Assembly (NCBI GenBank): GCA_003483745.1
Contig: DMYD01000010.1
Coordinates: forward strand, 109,519-144,325
Direction of reading: 5' to 3'
DNA from: Roseburia sp.
Lineage (GTDB): Bacteria > Bacillota > Clostridia > Lachnospirales > Lachnospiraceae
DNA length: 34,807 nucleotides
Position numbers and translations under genes: made by a program. Of the stretch, positions 1 through 9,634 are shown piece after piece. Under the pieces are notes generated by a model. The model was not told where the DNA came from and made no database searches. It saw only the letters and a program-made list of their open reading frames with translations. Within the stretch, counting starts at the first letter, position 1; the number at the start of each line of letters is the position of its first letter.

Positions 1-403
1 TAAGTCACTCCGGCGTATCTGACAGATGCAGGAATCTTTACGGTTCCCTTTGCGCTGCTCTTTGGCTTGATGTATTCTACGGTCGGATTCTTCTGGTCAG
101 AACCTGTTACTTTGTACTGGCTGCCGGAGGCATCCTTGAACCTGGTTCCTTTCTTTTTCGGAGTTGGTTTCGTCTGCCCGGTGCTTTCTGTGGTTTCCGT
201 GTCCGGCTGATCTGGCTTTTCTGTAGATCCTGTATCCGGCTGTTCCGCCGGTGTCACTTCTTTTGCCGGAATTACAACGCTTGTTTTGTCTGCGATCTCA
301 TTTTGTGCTGCCTCATCTGAGAAATATTTCTGACAGACACTGCAGACATAATGCGCAGTATTTCCATTCTCTGTTTCGGTTGCTTCTTTAGCAGGCACAT
401 TCG
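1..403. repeat. Direct repeat copy A (3' module of surface gene 1)
   Basis: This stretch matches 4704-5106 at a constant offset of 4,703 bases with scattered substitutions and no indel that I could see. It encodes the last paired-cysteine module, the acidic Thr/Pro linker and the start of the LRR_5 region of the first surface protein. Similarity fades just upstream of the VPAKEATE codons. The left boundary lies outside the window. Confidence 0.9.
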
Positions 404-3400
404 TCAATGAATGGCTGACTGCTGCCACGGAAATATTTCCATTCATTACAGCATGACAGAATCTGCACTCCGTATGACCGGTACCTGCTTTGGTACAGGT
501 CGGTGCCATCTCGCCTTCGCCTGTATAAAGTACCGTTTTGTCTTCCTCACAGGCTGCTCTTGTGATGGTAATTTCCTTGTCAGTCGTCTCATAGCATTCT
601 TTGTCTGCCGCGACATAGTGTGCCATCACTTTGATGCTGTCACCGGCAGGAATTGTTTTTGCAAGTGTATCCGCATCAAAGGACCAGCCGCTATCCTTTC
701 CCAATACAATCCCGGCTGCCTCACAGACTGTCACAATACCATTTGCAACATCTGCATCTTCCGGCACCTCCGTCGGGATTGCCGCTTTTGCGACGGTAAA
801 TGGCTTCTGAATGGACTTTGCGCTGTCACTGTTGGAATATACCACCATATATTCCCCTGCATTTCTTATCTCGTCAGCCTCTTTACCATCTCTCGTAATC
901 GTATAATCCCATCCGGCCGTATCCGTAAAAAACTCTTTTTTCATTACTGTGACAGACTTTTTGCTTTCTGCAAAAGAGATTGCTGCTCTGGCACTTTCCG
1001 TCAGATCATCTCCGGTGTATGTAAGTCCCATCGGAACCGTAATATCATTCTCCGCAAAATCAGGTTTCATCTCGAAAGTTCCATTTCCTTTCAAACTGCC
1101 CCCTCCTGCAAAGCAGCCCGGATCTGCAATTATGATCGTTCCATTATTTGTAATGACAGAATCATTGGTCAATGTCTTTCCTGCCGGGATAATCAGGCTG
1201 ATTCCGTCTGTAATCTCTAATTTCTCACCATAGAAAACTGCGTCATTATTCCTTAGCAGGATCACACTGCCAGTCTGTGTTTTTGCATACTTAAAAGCCG
1301 TCTTTATCGATGTATCATAAGTTGTGGTTTCGTCCACTGTGACCTCTGCAGTTATGATTTCATTACAGCAGCCGCACTCGTCTTCTTTGTCTTTATCCGG
1401 TTTATGACCCAGCAATGTTGCACTCACAGCAGGCATGGTAAATTTACCGCCTGTTATCCTTTGTATGTTTTGCGAACCTGTTGTATCCTCTGCAGTAGGA
1501 TACCAGGAACAAACCTCCTTCCCAACACCGATCTGCTTCTCTGCACAGCCAAACAGCTGATCATCAATGCTTGTCACATTCTTTTCACTCTCCGACAGAA
1601 TACAGTTCTTTGGAAGCGTGAGTGGATACCATTTTCTTTTGATCCCCGGTCCTGTCACTGCAGGAATCATATCTTCCTTACAATAAAGATCCAGTTTGGC
1701 AAACTCGTTATACGTTAAGAAATTTTGTATCTGTATATCTTTTTCTAATATCGCTTTCGTCGAATTATAAATAACTACCGCGCGCTCGCTGTTTTTTGTA
1801 TTTTCCACAACTGAACCGGACTCCACACGCAGCACGGCATTTCCGTTCATGGCAAGTGTTGCATATGAATAACCGGAGATTATCTTTGCGCCGTTCTCCA
1901 ACGTAAGTGTGTGTGACATATCAGCATTTCCTGCCAGAAGCGCATATCCGCTCTCATTCGATAATACAGCGTCCTTCACGGCAAAATTTCCTTCATAATA
2001 ATGCAGATAGCATTCTTTCAGGTTTATATCCTCTATTCGAAAATCATTGGCATCTCCCACAAGCATCAGCTCTCCGCCATTTCCAGTCAGCGTATAAGGT
2101 CCGCCTTCCCCTGAGCGCAGTGTTACCTTCGCATTTCCAAACCTGATAACATTAGAGGATTTGCCGGAATATGTGATATCTTTCCGCAGTATGATATCTA
2201 CCGTCCGGCAGTCTTTAATTTCTGTTCTGTTGGAATATAAATATTCCATCACGCTCTGCCAGTTTTCATAATAGCTGCTATCCGTTCCATTACAAACGAG
2301 TTCTACTTCTGCCCGCCCCAGATCTTCTTTTGTATCAGATGGAAGCACTTCCACATTTTCAGCATACAGTTCTGCCCGGTACACGGTTTTCTTCATTCCA
2401 ACATAAAAGAAATCATACCCCGGTGAGAGCATATCGGCAATCGCATACCCCTTTGTCTCATCCAGAAGTTCATCTCTTCTTCTCGTTTGTATCCCAATTT
2501 TGTCATAGCTTCCACCGGATAGTTCTACCCGGGCACGCTTTCCTTCATACCCTCTAGACACTAAACTGTTACTGCGCACATACAAAGAACTGATTTTCGT
2601 ATTGATTCCGGATATGGCAAGCTTTGTACCCGCACACGCATTTACATATTGATAATAACCATCTGTAATCTCACAAACAGCTCCATCTTCACTTTCGAGC
2701 GACGACGCTTCTCCCAGATACAGTTCCGATGTACACTTACCTTGTTTAAAAACACCTTCGGAGCCCGTTCTTATATATGCAGAAACATATTCACCGTTTT
2801 CCACTATTAACTTTGCCCCATCCTGCGCATTAAGGCTTCCCTTTAGTTTTCCGCTTTCATCGGCAGAAGAATCCTTTAAAGTAATTGCGGCATTTTCTCC
2901 GGAAACCGTTAAGGTAAGATTTCCTGTTTTCCAGTTTGAACCGTCTTTGTATCCAATGGTCTTTCCATTCAGATTAAACGTAATATTTATTTTTTTCTTA
3001 CCGGATGCCTCTGCCACCCAGTTCACTGCATCCGTGTTGTACTGATTTACCTCAATATCATTTTTCAAGGTTATGACCACATCCAGACTGCCGTCAGATG
3101 TATCTGCTTTTACAGCCTCCCCCACTGCTACAAGTGCAGGCTGCATCGCCGTATAAGCAGTCTCCTCTTCTCCTATCTTAACACCCACATTGCCCGTCGA
3201 TACTGTATATGCAGCGATCTGTGTATTGACATAATATTTGCCGCATGTTACCCTGCAGTAATAGGTATAAGTTCCTGCCGGAAGTCCGGTCGGGATCTGA
3301 TAAACAGACCGGTTGGAATCCGGTATCGCTGTGTCTGCCTCTGTTTTTCCTCCTTCCGGAGCCTTTCTCAGATACCAGGTATATGATAAATTTCCACTCT

Positions 3401-4322
3401 CCAAATTACCCTGTTTCTCTGCGGTCACGGTAAGCTGCGGTGCGTCTTTGTATCCGACGAGTGCAACCGCATCTTCGGAAGCAAACTTCGGATGACCTGT
3501 AACCTTAACCGGTGCCACAGCTGCAGTCACACTCTCGTTAATATTTTTCGTATCCATATCAAGATAATAACTGCCATCCGCTTTCTTCAGACAATATCCC
3601 TCTTCCATACAGTCTGCCGCTTTTATCCCGTTATTTTCAATTTTGATTCCACTTTGGAACGTTCCGCCGGTAATATGGACCTCACCACTCACATGCAAAG
3701 GTCCTTTCAATGTGCCACCCTTAATATCCGTTCTGCCACGGATCACATACAGGCTCCCATAATTATTCCTCTGTTCAAGCCGGGCACCTTCCTCTATCGT
3801 AAGTGCATCCCCATTCATCGAAATCGCACTGCCATATCTGGTATTCTCAACTGTCACACCATCCTTAACCGTGCAGCTTCCACTATATATCGCCACTGTA
3901 TTGTACGAAGTATTGCTTCCTGTCAATTTTCCACTTTTTTTCCCGGAATTATCCTCAATGATCACATTCGTTGATGGGCTGCTTGTAATAAACACGCCAT
4001 TATTTCCTACATCCAGCGTATGTCCGTTCAGATCCAGATAAAACGTCCCTTCTGAGAATTTCAATATATCTGTAGTGGAAGTATCTGCCAGCAGCTTGAT
4101 CGTGCAGCTGTCTTCAACGGAACCATCCGGACGCCACTCCGCAAAGCTGGCATATTCGGTTGTTGTTCCATTTTGTGTAACCGCGATCACCTTTGCCGTC
4201 TCTTCCGCTTTCACCGTGATGTTTTCAAATCCGGTGATATCCGCCACAAAGAAAAACATCAGCACGGACAGCATCCCTGCCATCAGGTATCGGGAAATCC
4301 CCATTGTTTCTCTCTTATGCAT
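1..4322 (-). CDS. Large secreted surface protein, 3' end beyond the window
   Basis: This minus-strand reading frame stays open from an ATG at 4322 to the left edge, giving about 1,440 codons without a stop. The ATG follows a good ribosome-binding site (GGGAGGCG). The N-terminus has basic residues, a hydrophobic stretch (LMAGMLSVLMFFFVA) and a likely signal-peptidase site near KAEET. The body is rich in short beta-strand-like repeats (alternating G, N and hydrophobic residues), with an Ig-like segment near residues 300-390. Near residue 980 there is a CGCC cluster, then paired-cysteine modules (CRFC, CSVC), a Thr/Pro/Glu-rich linker, and the beginning of a BspA-type LRR_5 region where the window ends. 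It lies 26 bases after a paralogue in the same direction, so the two are probably co-transcribed. A cell-surface adhesin or matrix-binding role is inferred; no enzyme motif was seen. Confidence 0.85.
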   Translation of the reverse strand, partial: MHKRETMGISRYLMAGMLSVLMFFFVADITGFENITVKAEETAKVIAVTQNGTTTEYASFAEWRPDGSVEDSCTIKLLADTSTTDILKFSEGTFYLDLNGHTLDVGNNGVFITSSPSTNVIIEDNSGKKSGKLTGSNTSYNTVAIYSGSCTVKDGVTVENTRYGSAISMNGDALTIEEGARLEQRNNYGSLYVIRGRTDIKGGTLKGPLHVSGEVHITGGTFQSGIKIENNGIKAADCMEEGYCLKKADGSYYLDMDTKNINESVTAAVAPVKVTGHPKFASEDAVALVGYKDAPQLTVTAEKQGNLESGNLSYTWYLRKAPEGGKTEADTAIPDSNRSVYQIPTGLPAGTYTYYCRVTCGKYYVNTQIAAYTVSTGNVGVKIGEEETAYTAMQPALVAVGEAVKADTSDGSLDVVITLKNDIEVNQYNTDAVNWVAEASGKKKINITFNLNGKTIGYKDGSNWKTGNLTLTVSGENAAITLKDSSADESGKLKGSLNAQDGAKLIVENGEYVSAYIRTGSEGVFKQGKCTSELYLGEASSLESEDGAVCEITDGYYQYVNACAGTKLAISGINTKISSLYVRSNSLVSRGYEGKRARVELSGGSYDKIGIQTRRRDELLDETKGYAIADMLSPGYDFFYVGMKKTVYRAELYAENVEVLPSDTKEDLGRAEVELVCNGTDSSYYENWQSVMEYLYSNRTEIKDCRTVDIILRKDITYSGKSSNVIRFGNAKVTLRSGEGGPYTLTGNGGELMLVGDANDFRIEDINLKECYLHYYEGNFAVKDAVLSNESGYALLAGNADMSHTLTLENGAKIISGYSYATLAMNGNAVLRVESGSVVENTKNSERAVVIYNSTKAILEKDIQIQNFLTYNEFAKLDLYCKEDMIPAVTGPGIKRKWYPLTLPKNCILSESEKNVTSIDDQLFGCAEKQIGVGKEVCSWYPTAEDTTGSQNIQRITGGKFTMPAVSATLLGHKPDKDKEDECGCCNEIITAEVTVDETTTYDTSIKTAFKYAKTQTGSVILLRNNDAVFYGEKLEITDGISLIIPAGKTLTNDSVITNNGTIIIADPGCFAGGGSLKGNGTFEMKPDFAENDITVPMGLTYTGDDLTESARAAISFAESKKSVTVMKKEFFTDTAGWDYTITRDGKEADEIRNAGEYMVVYSNSDSAKSIQKPFTVAKAAIPTEVPEDADVANGIVTVCEAAGIVLGKDSGWSFDADTLAKTIPAGDSIKVMAHYVAADKECYETTDKEITITRAACEEDKTVLYTGEGEMAPTCTKAGTGHTECRFCHAVMNGNISVAAVSHSLTNVPAKEATETENGNTAHYVCSVCQKYFSDEAAQNEIADKTSVVIPAKEVTPAEQPDTGSTEKPDQPDTETTESTGQTKPTPKKKGTRFKDASGSQYKVTGSDQKNPTVEYIKPKSSAKGTVKIPASVRYAGVT

Positions 4323-4348
4323 ACTCGCCTCCCTGTTCTATTACGTCC

Positions 4349-7300
4349 CTATTTTACCTTCACCTTCTTATCCAGTCCCTTCGACTGCAGCAGCTTCTTA
4401 TATGCTTTTACTTTCCCTTTCGGCACTTTGACCACGGTCTTCTTACTGATTCCTTTAAACGAACCGCTCGCAAGTCCTTTTTTCGTCAGCTTTGCCGACT
4501 TGATCGTAAGTGTCTTTAAGTTCTTACAGCCGCCAAACGCATTTTTGCCGATCTTCGTGACATTTTTGCCGACTGTGACCGTCTTTAATTTTGTACATTT
4601 TTCAAATGCGCTCCTGCCGATAGATTTCACATTTGTACCGACTGTGATATTCGTCACTTTCTTATTGTTGCGGAATGCCTTGTCTGCGATCGAAGTGACT
4701 TTGTAAGTCACTCCGGCGTATCTGACTGTTGCAGGGATCTTTACGTTTCCCTTCGCATTGCTCTTTGGCTTGACATATTCTACGGTCGGATTCTTTTGGT
4801 CAGAACCTGTTACTTTGTACTGATTACCGGCAGCATCTTTAAATTTTGTGCCTTTCTTTTTCGGAGCCGGTTTCGACTGGTCGGTGTTTTCTGTGGTTTC
4901 CGTATCCGGCTGCTCCGGATTTTCTGTAGATCCTGTACCCGGCTGCTCCGCCGGTGTCACTTCTTTTACCGGAATTACAACGCTTGTTTTGTCTGTGATC
5001 TCATTCTTTCCTGCTTCATCCGAAAAATATTTCTGACAGACGCTGCAGACATAATATTCGATATTTCCGGTTCCTTTTTCGGTAGCTTCTTTTGCAGGAA
5101 CTTTTTTCATATTATGACCTGATGCTGGAATTTCTGTTACATCCGTCTTAGCATCACATCGTATGCAGTGTCTCGACTTACTTCCAACGTTTTTGCATGT
5201 TGCTTCTGCATCCACTGTAAAATCCTTTGCAAAATCATGCCCTAATGCATCAATCACCGGGATACTGCTGATCTCATTCTCCCCCTCTTTATCGCGAAAC
5301 ATCTTTCCGCAGACACTGCAGGTCCAGTATTCATCTTCGCCTGCCGTTACACAGTCTGCTTTTCGATCCGTCTTGACCAGGGTATGCGTATATTTATTTT
5401 CCTGTTCATTGGAATAAAAATAAGCGACTACATTTCCACTTTCGTCACAGCTGTCATATTCCCTGTTCTGATAAACTTTCTTACCGCCTAATACCGGATA
5501 GAGGTCTGTTCCGATGGTCTGTCCCCAGATCGTTTCTGTCCGGTCAGCCTGTAAGAGATAAGCAACTTCGCCATTTGCAAACTGTTCCTTTGTTTTTCCA
5601 ACTGTTCCATCCTTATGATCAATTTCGGTATCAGACAGGTAGTAACAGTTTGTTACTGTAGCACCATAATTATCTCCACATATATCACCAACATGATAAT
5701 CGCCACTAACACCACCTGTATTATAACAGTTTATGATTGTTCCATCATTACTTCCGCATACACCTCCATTATAATTAACACCACTTACATTGCCTGTATT
5801 ATAGCAGTCTATGATTGTTCCGGTATTATATCCGCACACACCTCCGAAGTCATTCGTATAATCATCTGTTAATTTATTGATCATACCTGCATTATAACAG
5901 TTTGTTATTGTTCCATCATTATATCCGCATACACCTCCAACACCACCATTTACACTAAAATAAGAATCCAGCACTCTTACATTGGAAACCTTACCCCCAC
6001 TTCCTACATGACCAAATAATCCTACACAACCTGCCATTCCCATTTGATTCAAATACAATCCACTGATCGTATGGTTTTGTCCATCAAAGATGCCCGAGTA
6101 AGAATAATACTCATCATCACCAGCCCACATTCCAATCGGTGTCCAATCTGTAAATGTTCCATCATTCAATGTTCCGTCAGACTTCAGAACATTTTCATTC
6201 ACAACAATGTCCGCTGTAAGGACAGCGTTTATGTTACCGGATGTATAATTCTCATTATTTATCTTATCCGCAAACCAGTATAGCTGATCTGCATTGCTGA
6301 TTTCGTAAACCTTATCATATACACCGTCCTTATCCATATCATACTTGTCTGTTGTAAGCACTGCCGGCTGATATGCTTTGCTGCATACACAGATACCACT
6401 CTCATCCGGACTATGTGCTTCTGTTACTTCTGCGACGTAAGCAATCGGACAGTTTCTACATACTAATCCTTTCGTATGTTCACTGTCATTTTTCCATGTA
6501 TATTTAATACCGCCATCGGTATTATGCTTATGCTCTGAATCACGTACCAAAACACCAGCCCCATCTTTGACACTGAGCATCTCCATATTAGCAATTCTTG
6601 CATTCTCATCATAAAAATTGATGCTGTCTGTGCTTTCCAGTGTCAGATCTTTCTTTAATGATGCTATGCCATATACATTTGTTTTCGAAACTGTAGCACC
6701 TGCTTCTTTCCATTTCAGTGTGATAATAGAGTTATAAGTTTTATTATTATATAAAATGCTATCATCATAATCATCTTTTCCGCCTTCCATCACAATCTGA
6801 CTACCTGATATACATACAATTTCCGAATAGGCAAATGACACAAAAAAATCAGATATTGCCTCAATATAACTGTTTGTTATAGTCACACCATCAACATCAA
6901 TTGCGCGGTCCTCACTACTTCCGATAACTTCACTGTTTTCTATGACTAAGCTGCCTTCAAAAAGAATCCTGGAAAATTTTATCTTTGCATCTGTAATATT
7001 CAGGTTCGCTATTCCCGGATATATACCCGCACGTCCTCTTCCATCCCTAATCTCACCGGCAACCGTCAGACTTCCCTTATTATCGCAGCCCATTATTTTC
7101 AGTGTATTTTCCTTTTCTGCATCTATGTAAAAATAAAAGTTTTCGCTTATTGTATTTTCACCATATAGTAAAACTGTAAGGTCACCATTCTCACTCTGAA
7201 TATTCTTAATAGATGCGTTGTTCATTATAAGCTGATTTGTTGTACTGTCATAATACCAGTTTTCACCTTGATATATTGCAGCTTCGTTATTGTCAATTCC

Positions 7301-7522
7301 ATCATCCTGTAACTTGCCCTCTGTGATAATTGCTTTATCGTCACCACTGCTCTCTGTTACAGTCAGCGTTTGAGGCATACTTTCTGCTACAGCAGCTACT
7401 GTAGTTTCCTCTGCCGCCTTTACCACGTTTTCCCCCGATACATCGATCCCCGAAATCATCATCAATGCCGCAAGAACCATGGCTATTTTTTTCTTCACTT
7501 TCCTTCCTTTTGTTCCTCTCAT
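4349..7522 (-). CDS. Secreted surface protein with GLUG and BspA-type LRR_5 repeats
   Basis: The 1,057-residue product starts at an ATG preceded by AAAGGAGAGG. It has a basic signal peptide (KVKKKIAMVLAALMMISG) with a likely cleavage near VVKAAEE. Residues about 60-400 form a repeat-rich region. GLUG-type repeats (GGVCGYNDGTITNCYN and relatives) occupy about residues 514-630. They are followed by three paired-cysteine modules (CSVC, CIRC, CSVC), a Thr/Pro/Glu linker, and about 95 residues of LRR_5 repeats ending in KKVKVK. There is no LPXTG motif or C-terminal membrane anchor. It lies 21 bases after the LuxR-type regulator and 26 bases before the paralogue, so all three probably form one transcript. 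GLUG and BspA-like repeats are known from adhesins and matrix-binding proteins; this particular ligand is unknown. Confidence 0.92.
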   Translation of the reverse strand: MRGTKGRKVKKKIAMVLAALMMISGIDVSGENVVKAAEETTVAAVAESMPQTLTVTESSGDDKAIITEGKLQDDGIDNNEAAIYQGENWYYDSTTNQLIMNNASIKNIQSENGDLTVLLYGENTISENFYFYIDAEKENTLKIMGCDNKGSLTVAGEIRDGRGRAGIYPGIANLNITDAKIKFSRILFEGSLVIENSEVIGSSEDRAIDVDGVTITNSYIEAISDFFVSFAYSEIVCISGSQIVMEGGKDDYDDSILYNNKTYNSIITLKWKEAGATVSKTNVYGIASLKKDLTLESTDSINFYDENARIANMEMLSVKDGAGVLVRDSEHKHNTDGGIKYTWKNDSEHTKGLVCRNCPIAYVAEVTEAHSPDESGICVCSKAYQPAVLTTDKYDMDKDGVYDKVYEISNADQLYWFADKINNENYTSGNINAVLTADIVVNENVLKSDGTLNDGTFTDWTPIGMWAGDDEYYSYSGIFDGQNHTISGLYLNQMGMAGCVGLFGHVGSGGKVSNVRVLDSYFSVNGGVGGVCGYNDGTITNCYNAGMINKLTDDYTNDFGGVCGYNTGTIIDCYNTGNVSGVNYNGGVCGSNDGTIINCYNTGGVSGDYHVGDICGDNYGATVTNCYYLSDTEIDHKDGTVGKTKEQFANGEVAYLLQADRTETIWGQTIGTDLYPVLGGKKVYQNREYDSCDESGNVVAYFYSNEQENKYTHTLVKTDRKADCVTAGEDEYWTCSVCGKMFRDKEGENEISSIPVIDALGHDFAKDFTVDAEATCKNVGSKSRHCIRCDAKTDVTEIPASGHNMKKVPAKEATEKGTGNIEYYVCSVCQKYFSDEAGKNEITDKTSVVIPVKEVTPAEQPGTGSTENPEQPDTETTENTDQSKPAPKKKGTKFKDAAGNQYKVTGSDQKNPTVEYVKPKSNAKGNVKIPATVRYAGVTYKVTSIADKAFRNNKKVTNITVGTNVKSIGRSAFEKCTKLKTVTVGKNVTKIGKNAFGGCKNLKTLTIKSAKLTKKGLASGSFKGISKKTVVKVPKGKVKAYKKLLQSKGLDKKVKVK
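4704..5106. repeat. Direct repeat copy B (3' module of surface gene 2)
   Basis: This is the partner of 1-403. The two copies encode closely similar cysteine-module, linker and LRR_5 segments of neighbouring paralogues, whereas the 5' three quarters of those genes look unrelated. The contrast suggests domain shuffling or ongoing gene conversion. Confidence 0.9.
5636..5985 (-). repeat. Tandem GLUG-repeat coding units
   Basis: Four tandem units within the second surface gene each carry a GG(V/I)CG...GTI..CYN core. Two units are 78 bases and one is 93 bases, because one linker is longer (KLTDDYTNDF). The DNA of the units is visibly similar (the motif CCGCAYACACCTCC recurs on the plus strand), so slippage or recombination between units is plausible. 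Confidence 0.8.
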
Positions 7523-7543
7523 AAACCTCTCCTTTCCGCAGCC

Positions 7544-9052
7544 CTACATCCACTCAATCTGAGCAGCCCGTTTCACTGCCTGCTGTCTGTTTTTCACACC
7601 CAGTTTCCGGTATATCCCGGAAGTGTGATACTTTACGGTTCCCACTTTCTTGTTCAGCTTTTCTCCTATCTGTTCATAAGAAAGTCCATCTACCATCAGC
7701 TTTAATACCTTTTTTTCTGTCGGTGTCAGTACCACCGCATACTCTTCCGGTGACTTCATATAATCCGGAAGTCTCTTTGCCACATCCATAGCAAGCTCTA
7801 AGATCTGATCCGTAAAATCGTCCGATCCCTTTTTCTCCCGGTACACACGGAGCATTTTCTCCATGTAGGCACCTTCGTCCGCAAGAAGTCTGATATAGCG
7901 ATAGCGTTTTGCAAGCAGGATCGCCTGTTCAAGTTCCCCACACATATCCTCCATACTGTCCGCCTTATAGCAGGCGATCGCTATCATCATGTGACATTCA
8001 CAGATATCCATGTAGCGGTTACATTTTTTTAATATATGAAGCATCCGTTTTGCAAGCACCAGCGCTAACATATGTTTTCCTGCAAACAGATAGCACCTGA
8101 TCTTTACAAGATATGCATACACATCCATCATGTAAATGGGTTTTGTCTCATCCGGGGCGCTGCCCGTCATCCATTCCTGAACAACATCCATGTTTCCGTC
8201 ATAGCAGGCTGCCCACGCTGTCAGTGCTTTTAAACTGTTCATCAGCTCTTCCCAGCCCCATTTTTCAATCTGGGTTTTGATCTGTGCCACCAGCGGTTCC
8301 GCCGCTTTTATCTGTCCGTTTAAAAGTAATATCTTCATCTGCAGTGCCATCGCCACAAACAGACACTGGATATCCCGCTTATTTTCCATAAATGGAATCG
8401 TCCCCGTGATCAGCAGCAATGCATGAAACGGATCATTTTCCTGGTAATACCATTCTGCAAGGGCAATATCGATGACACCTTTACTTTTATCTCCATACAA
8501 AGTCTGTATGGTTTTCTGCAGTGCTGCCCTGTTCTCTGCTATTTTCCTTCCATACCTGGTAAAATCCCTGAACCCATTTAAGATGCTCGGCCGGCTTGCA
8601 GATAAGGTAAGATTCTTCACAGGAAGTTTCATATCCGTCAAAGCCGCAGCGATATGAAAAAATTTATTATCACTGACATAAGGCATAACGATTTCTGTCG
8701 CCATACGGATATAATCTCTTCCATTACACTGCCCGGCATCAATATGTGCCGGTGTTTCTCCAAGCAGTGCCAGATATTGTTCTGCCTTTTCTAATTCATC
8801 CTCCATGGTTGCAATTAAAGCGCTGATCGAAAGGAGCAGATAACTTTCCATCCCGTCCTGATGGCAGACCTCATCCCGCAGCTGATCGATATACTCCCTG
8901 CATGCCCATAACGCAGGCATACTGACAGGATGCTGCAGTTCTTCCATTACCGTCTCATAAAGTCTGTCCTCCTCATCTGCTTTCTTTATAATTCGAATCA
9001 GTTCTCTTGTTTTCCGAGGAAATCTATTATCCTTTTTTGTTCTGTCACTCAT
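7544..9052 (-). CDS. LuxR-family regulator with helical (TPR/MalT-like) N-terminus
   Basis: The last 60 or so residues are a LuxR/GerE helix-turn-helix (LTPTEKKVLKLMVDGL, then VKYHTSGIYRKLGVKNRQQA). The preceding 430 residues are alpha-helical and Ala/Leu-rich, resembling the superhelical repeat part of MalT/LAL regulators. No P-loop NTPase or receiver domain is visible, so this is not a full-length LAL protein. I prefer the ATG at 9052, which has GGTGG eight bases upstream. A TTG at 9067 with AGGG at good spacing would add five residues. The gene sits first in the unit with the two surface paralogues downstream, so it probably controls them; this is inferred from position. The N-terminal half may sense a ligand or a partner protein. 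Confidence 0.85.
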   Translation of the reverse strand: MSDRTKKDNRFPRKTRELIRIIKKADEEDRLYETVMEELQHPVSMPALWACREYIDQLRDEVCHQDGMESYLLLSISALIATMEDELEKAEQYLALLGETPAHIDAGQCNGRDYIRMATEIVMPYVSDNKFFHIAAALTDMKLPVKNLTLSASRPSILNGFRDFTRYGRKIAENRAALQKTIQTLYGDKSKGVIDIALAEWYYQENDPFHALLLITGTIPFMENKRDIQCLFVAMALQMKILLLNGQIKAAEPLVAQIKTQIEKWGWEELMNSLKALTAWAACYDGNMDVVQEWMTGSAPDETKPIYMMDVYAYLVKIRCYLFAGKHMLALVLAKRMLHILKKCNRYMDICECHMMIAIACYKADSMEDMCGELEQAILLAKRYRYIRLLADEGAYMEKMLRVYREKKGSDDFTDQILELAMDVAKRLPDYMKSPEEYAVVLTPTEKKVLKLMVDGLSYEQIGEKLNKKVGTVKYHTSGIYRKLGVKNRQQAVKRAAQIEWM

Positions 9053-9098
9053 CGCAATTACCACCAAATATTCCCTTTTTCAACATTTTACGTTTGCC

Positions 9099-9118
9099 CA
9101 TAGTTTCCGTCAACTATG
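9099..9118. promoter_or_regulatory. Perfect 7-base dyad just upstream of the LuxR-type gene
   Basis: CATAGTT (9099-9105) and AACTATG (9112-9118) form a perfect inverted repeat around six bases. A second overlapping dyad, TTCCG/CGGAA, shares the region. It lies 47-66 bases before the start codon and could be an operator or a leader hairpin. Confidence 0.45.
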
Positions 9119-9230
9119 CGGAAGTTAGGTTTTATTTTTATGTTTATTTATTATAAATCCTAATTTTTAATCTGTATTATCCTATTTTTCGATATTTTAT
9201 TTATTATATAGTTAGGTTTTTATATAAATT

Positions 9231-9259
9231 TTATTATCATATTTTTTTATAGAGTTCAA
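9231..9259 (-). promoter_or_regulatory. Candidate sigma-A promoter of the LuxR/surface-protein operon
   Basis: On the minus strand, TTGAAC (9259-9254) is followed after 17 bases by TAATAA (9236-9231). This predicts a leader of about 170 bases that is extremely AT-rich. AAAACCTAAC occurs twice on the minus strand, at 9220-9211 (overlapping the expected transcript start) and at 9133-9124. No ORF was seen between 9068 and 9391. Confidence 0.5.
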
Positions 9260-9270
9260 TTTCCCAGCAA

Positions 9271-9306
9271 AAAAAGGACACGGCTTTTGTTTCGCCATAT
9301 CCTTTT
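9271..9306 (-). terminator. Intrinsic terminator after the Hsp20 fragment
   Basis: Read on the minus strand, AAAAGGATATGGC pairs fully with GCCGTGTCCTTTT if two G-U pairs are allowed, with a nine-base loop, and runs into T7. On the plus strand the same arms have two A-C mismatches, so the minus direction is the functional one. A second hairpin (9342-9369, AAGCCAGTAG/CTGCTGGCTT on the minus strand) without a T-run lies between it and the Hsp20 stop. Confidence 0.75.
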
Positions 9307-9391
9307 CATAATTCTTTCATTTTCGTTACTGCCCATAGAAGAAGCCAGCAGCTTTTTCACTACTGGCTTTCTATATTACTCATTTTGTTTA

Positions 9392-9634
9392 CTACACTGC
9401 ATTTCGGATAAAATTCTCACCCTTAAACACAACCTCTATATCTTTGTCGTTATAACGTTCACGTCTGATATATTTATCTTTCTTATTCTTCTCTTCCTTG
9501 TCAAGCCCCTTCTCGGCACTGATGGTCAGGTAACCATCGTTTAGTTCAAGCTGGATCTCATCTTTCTTAAATCCCGGAAGATCAACGGCTACTTCGTAAC
9601 CTTTCTCCGTCCCCTTTACATCTATCTTCATCAT
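9392..9634 (-). pseudogene. Truncated Hsp20/alpha-crystallin fragment
   Basis: The 80-codon frame begins at the start of an alpha-crystallin domain (KGYEVAVDLPGFKKDEIQLE, then GYLTISAEKGLD and YIRRERY), which clearly marks the Hsp20 family. Family members in related bacteria are about 140-150 residues. Here the N-terminal 50 or so residues are missing, and the sequence leaves the family pattern right after RRERY, so the C-terminal beta-strands and the IXI-type tail are absent. It overlaps the 3' end of the kinase-like gene in another frame. It is most likely a remnant, since oligomerisation and strand-exchange elements are gone. Confidence 0.75.

Noticed and set aside
411..1220. Plus-strand 269-codon frame rich in cysteine
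   Set aside because: It lies antisense to the open minus-strand surface gene, has no domain or ribosome-binding site, and its cysteines come from the reverse reading of that gene's repeats.
5636..5985. Short regular repeats that could suggest a CRISPR array
   Set aside because: They are 78- and 93-base coding units of GLUG repeats in frame with a secreted protein, not identical direct repeats with unrelated spacers.
9342..9369. Second terminator after the Hsp20 fragment
   Set aside because: It forms a 10-pair hairpin but has no T-run in either direction; the neighbouring hairpin at 9271-9306 fits better.
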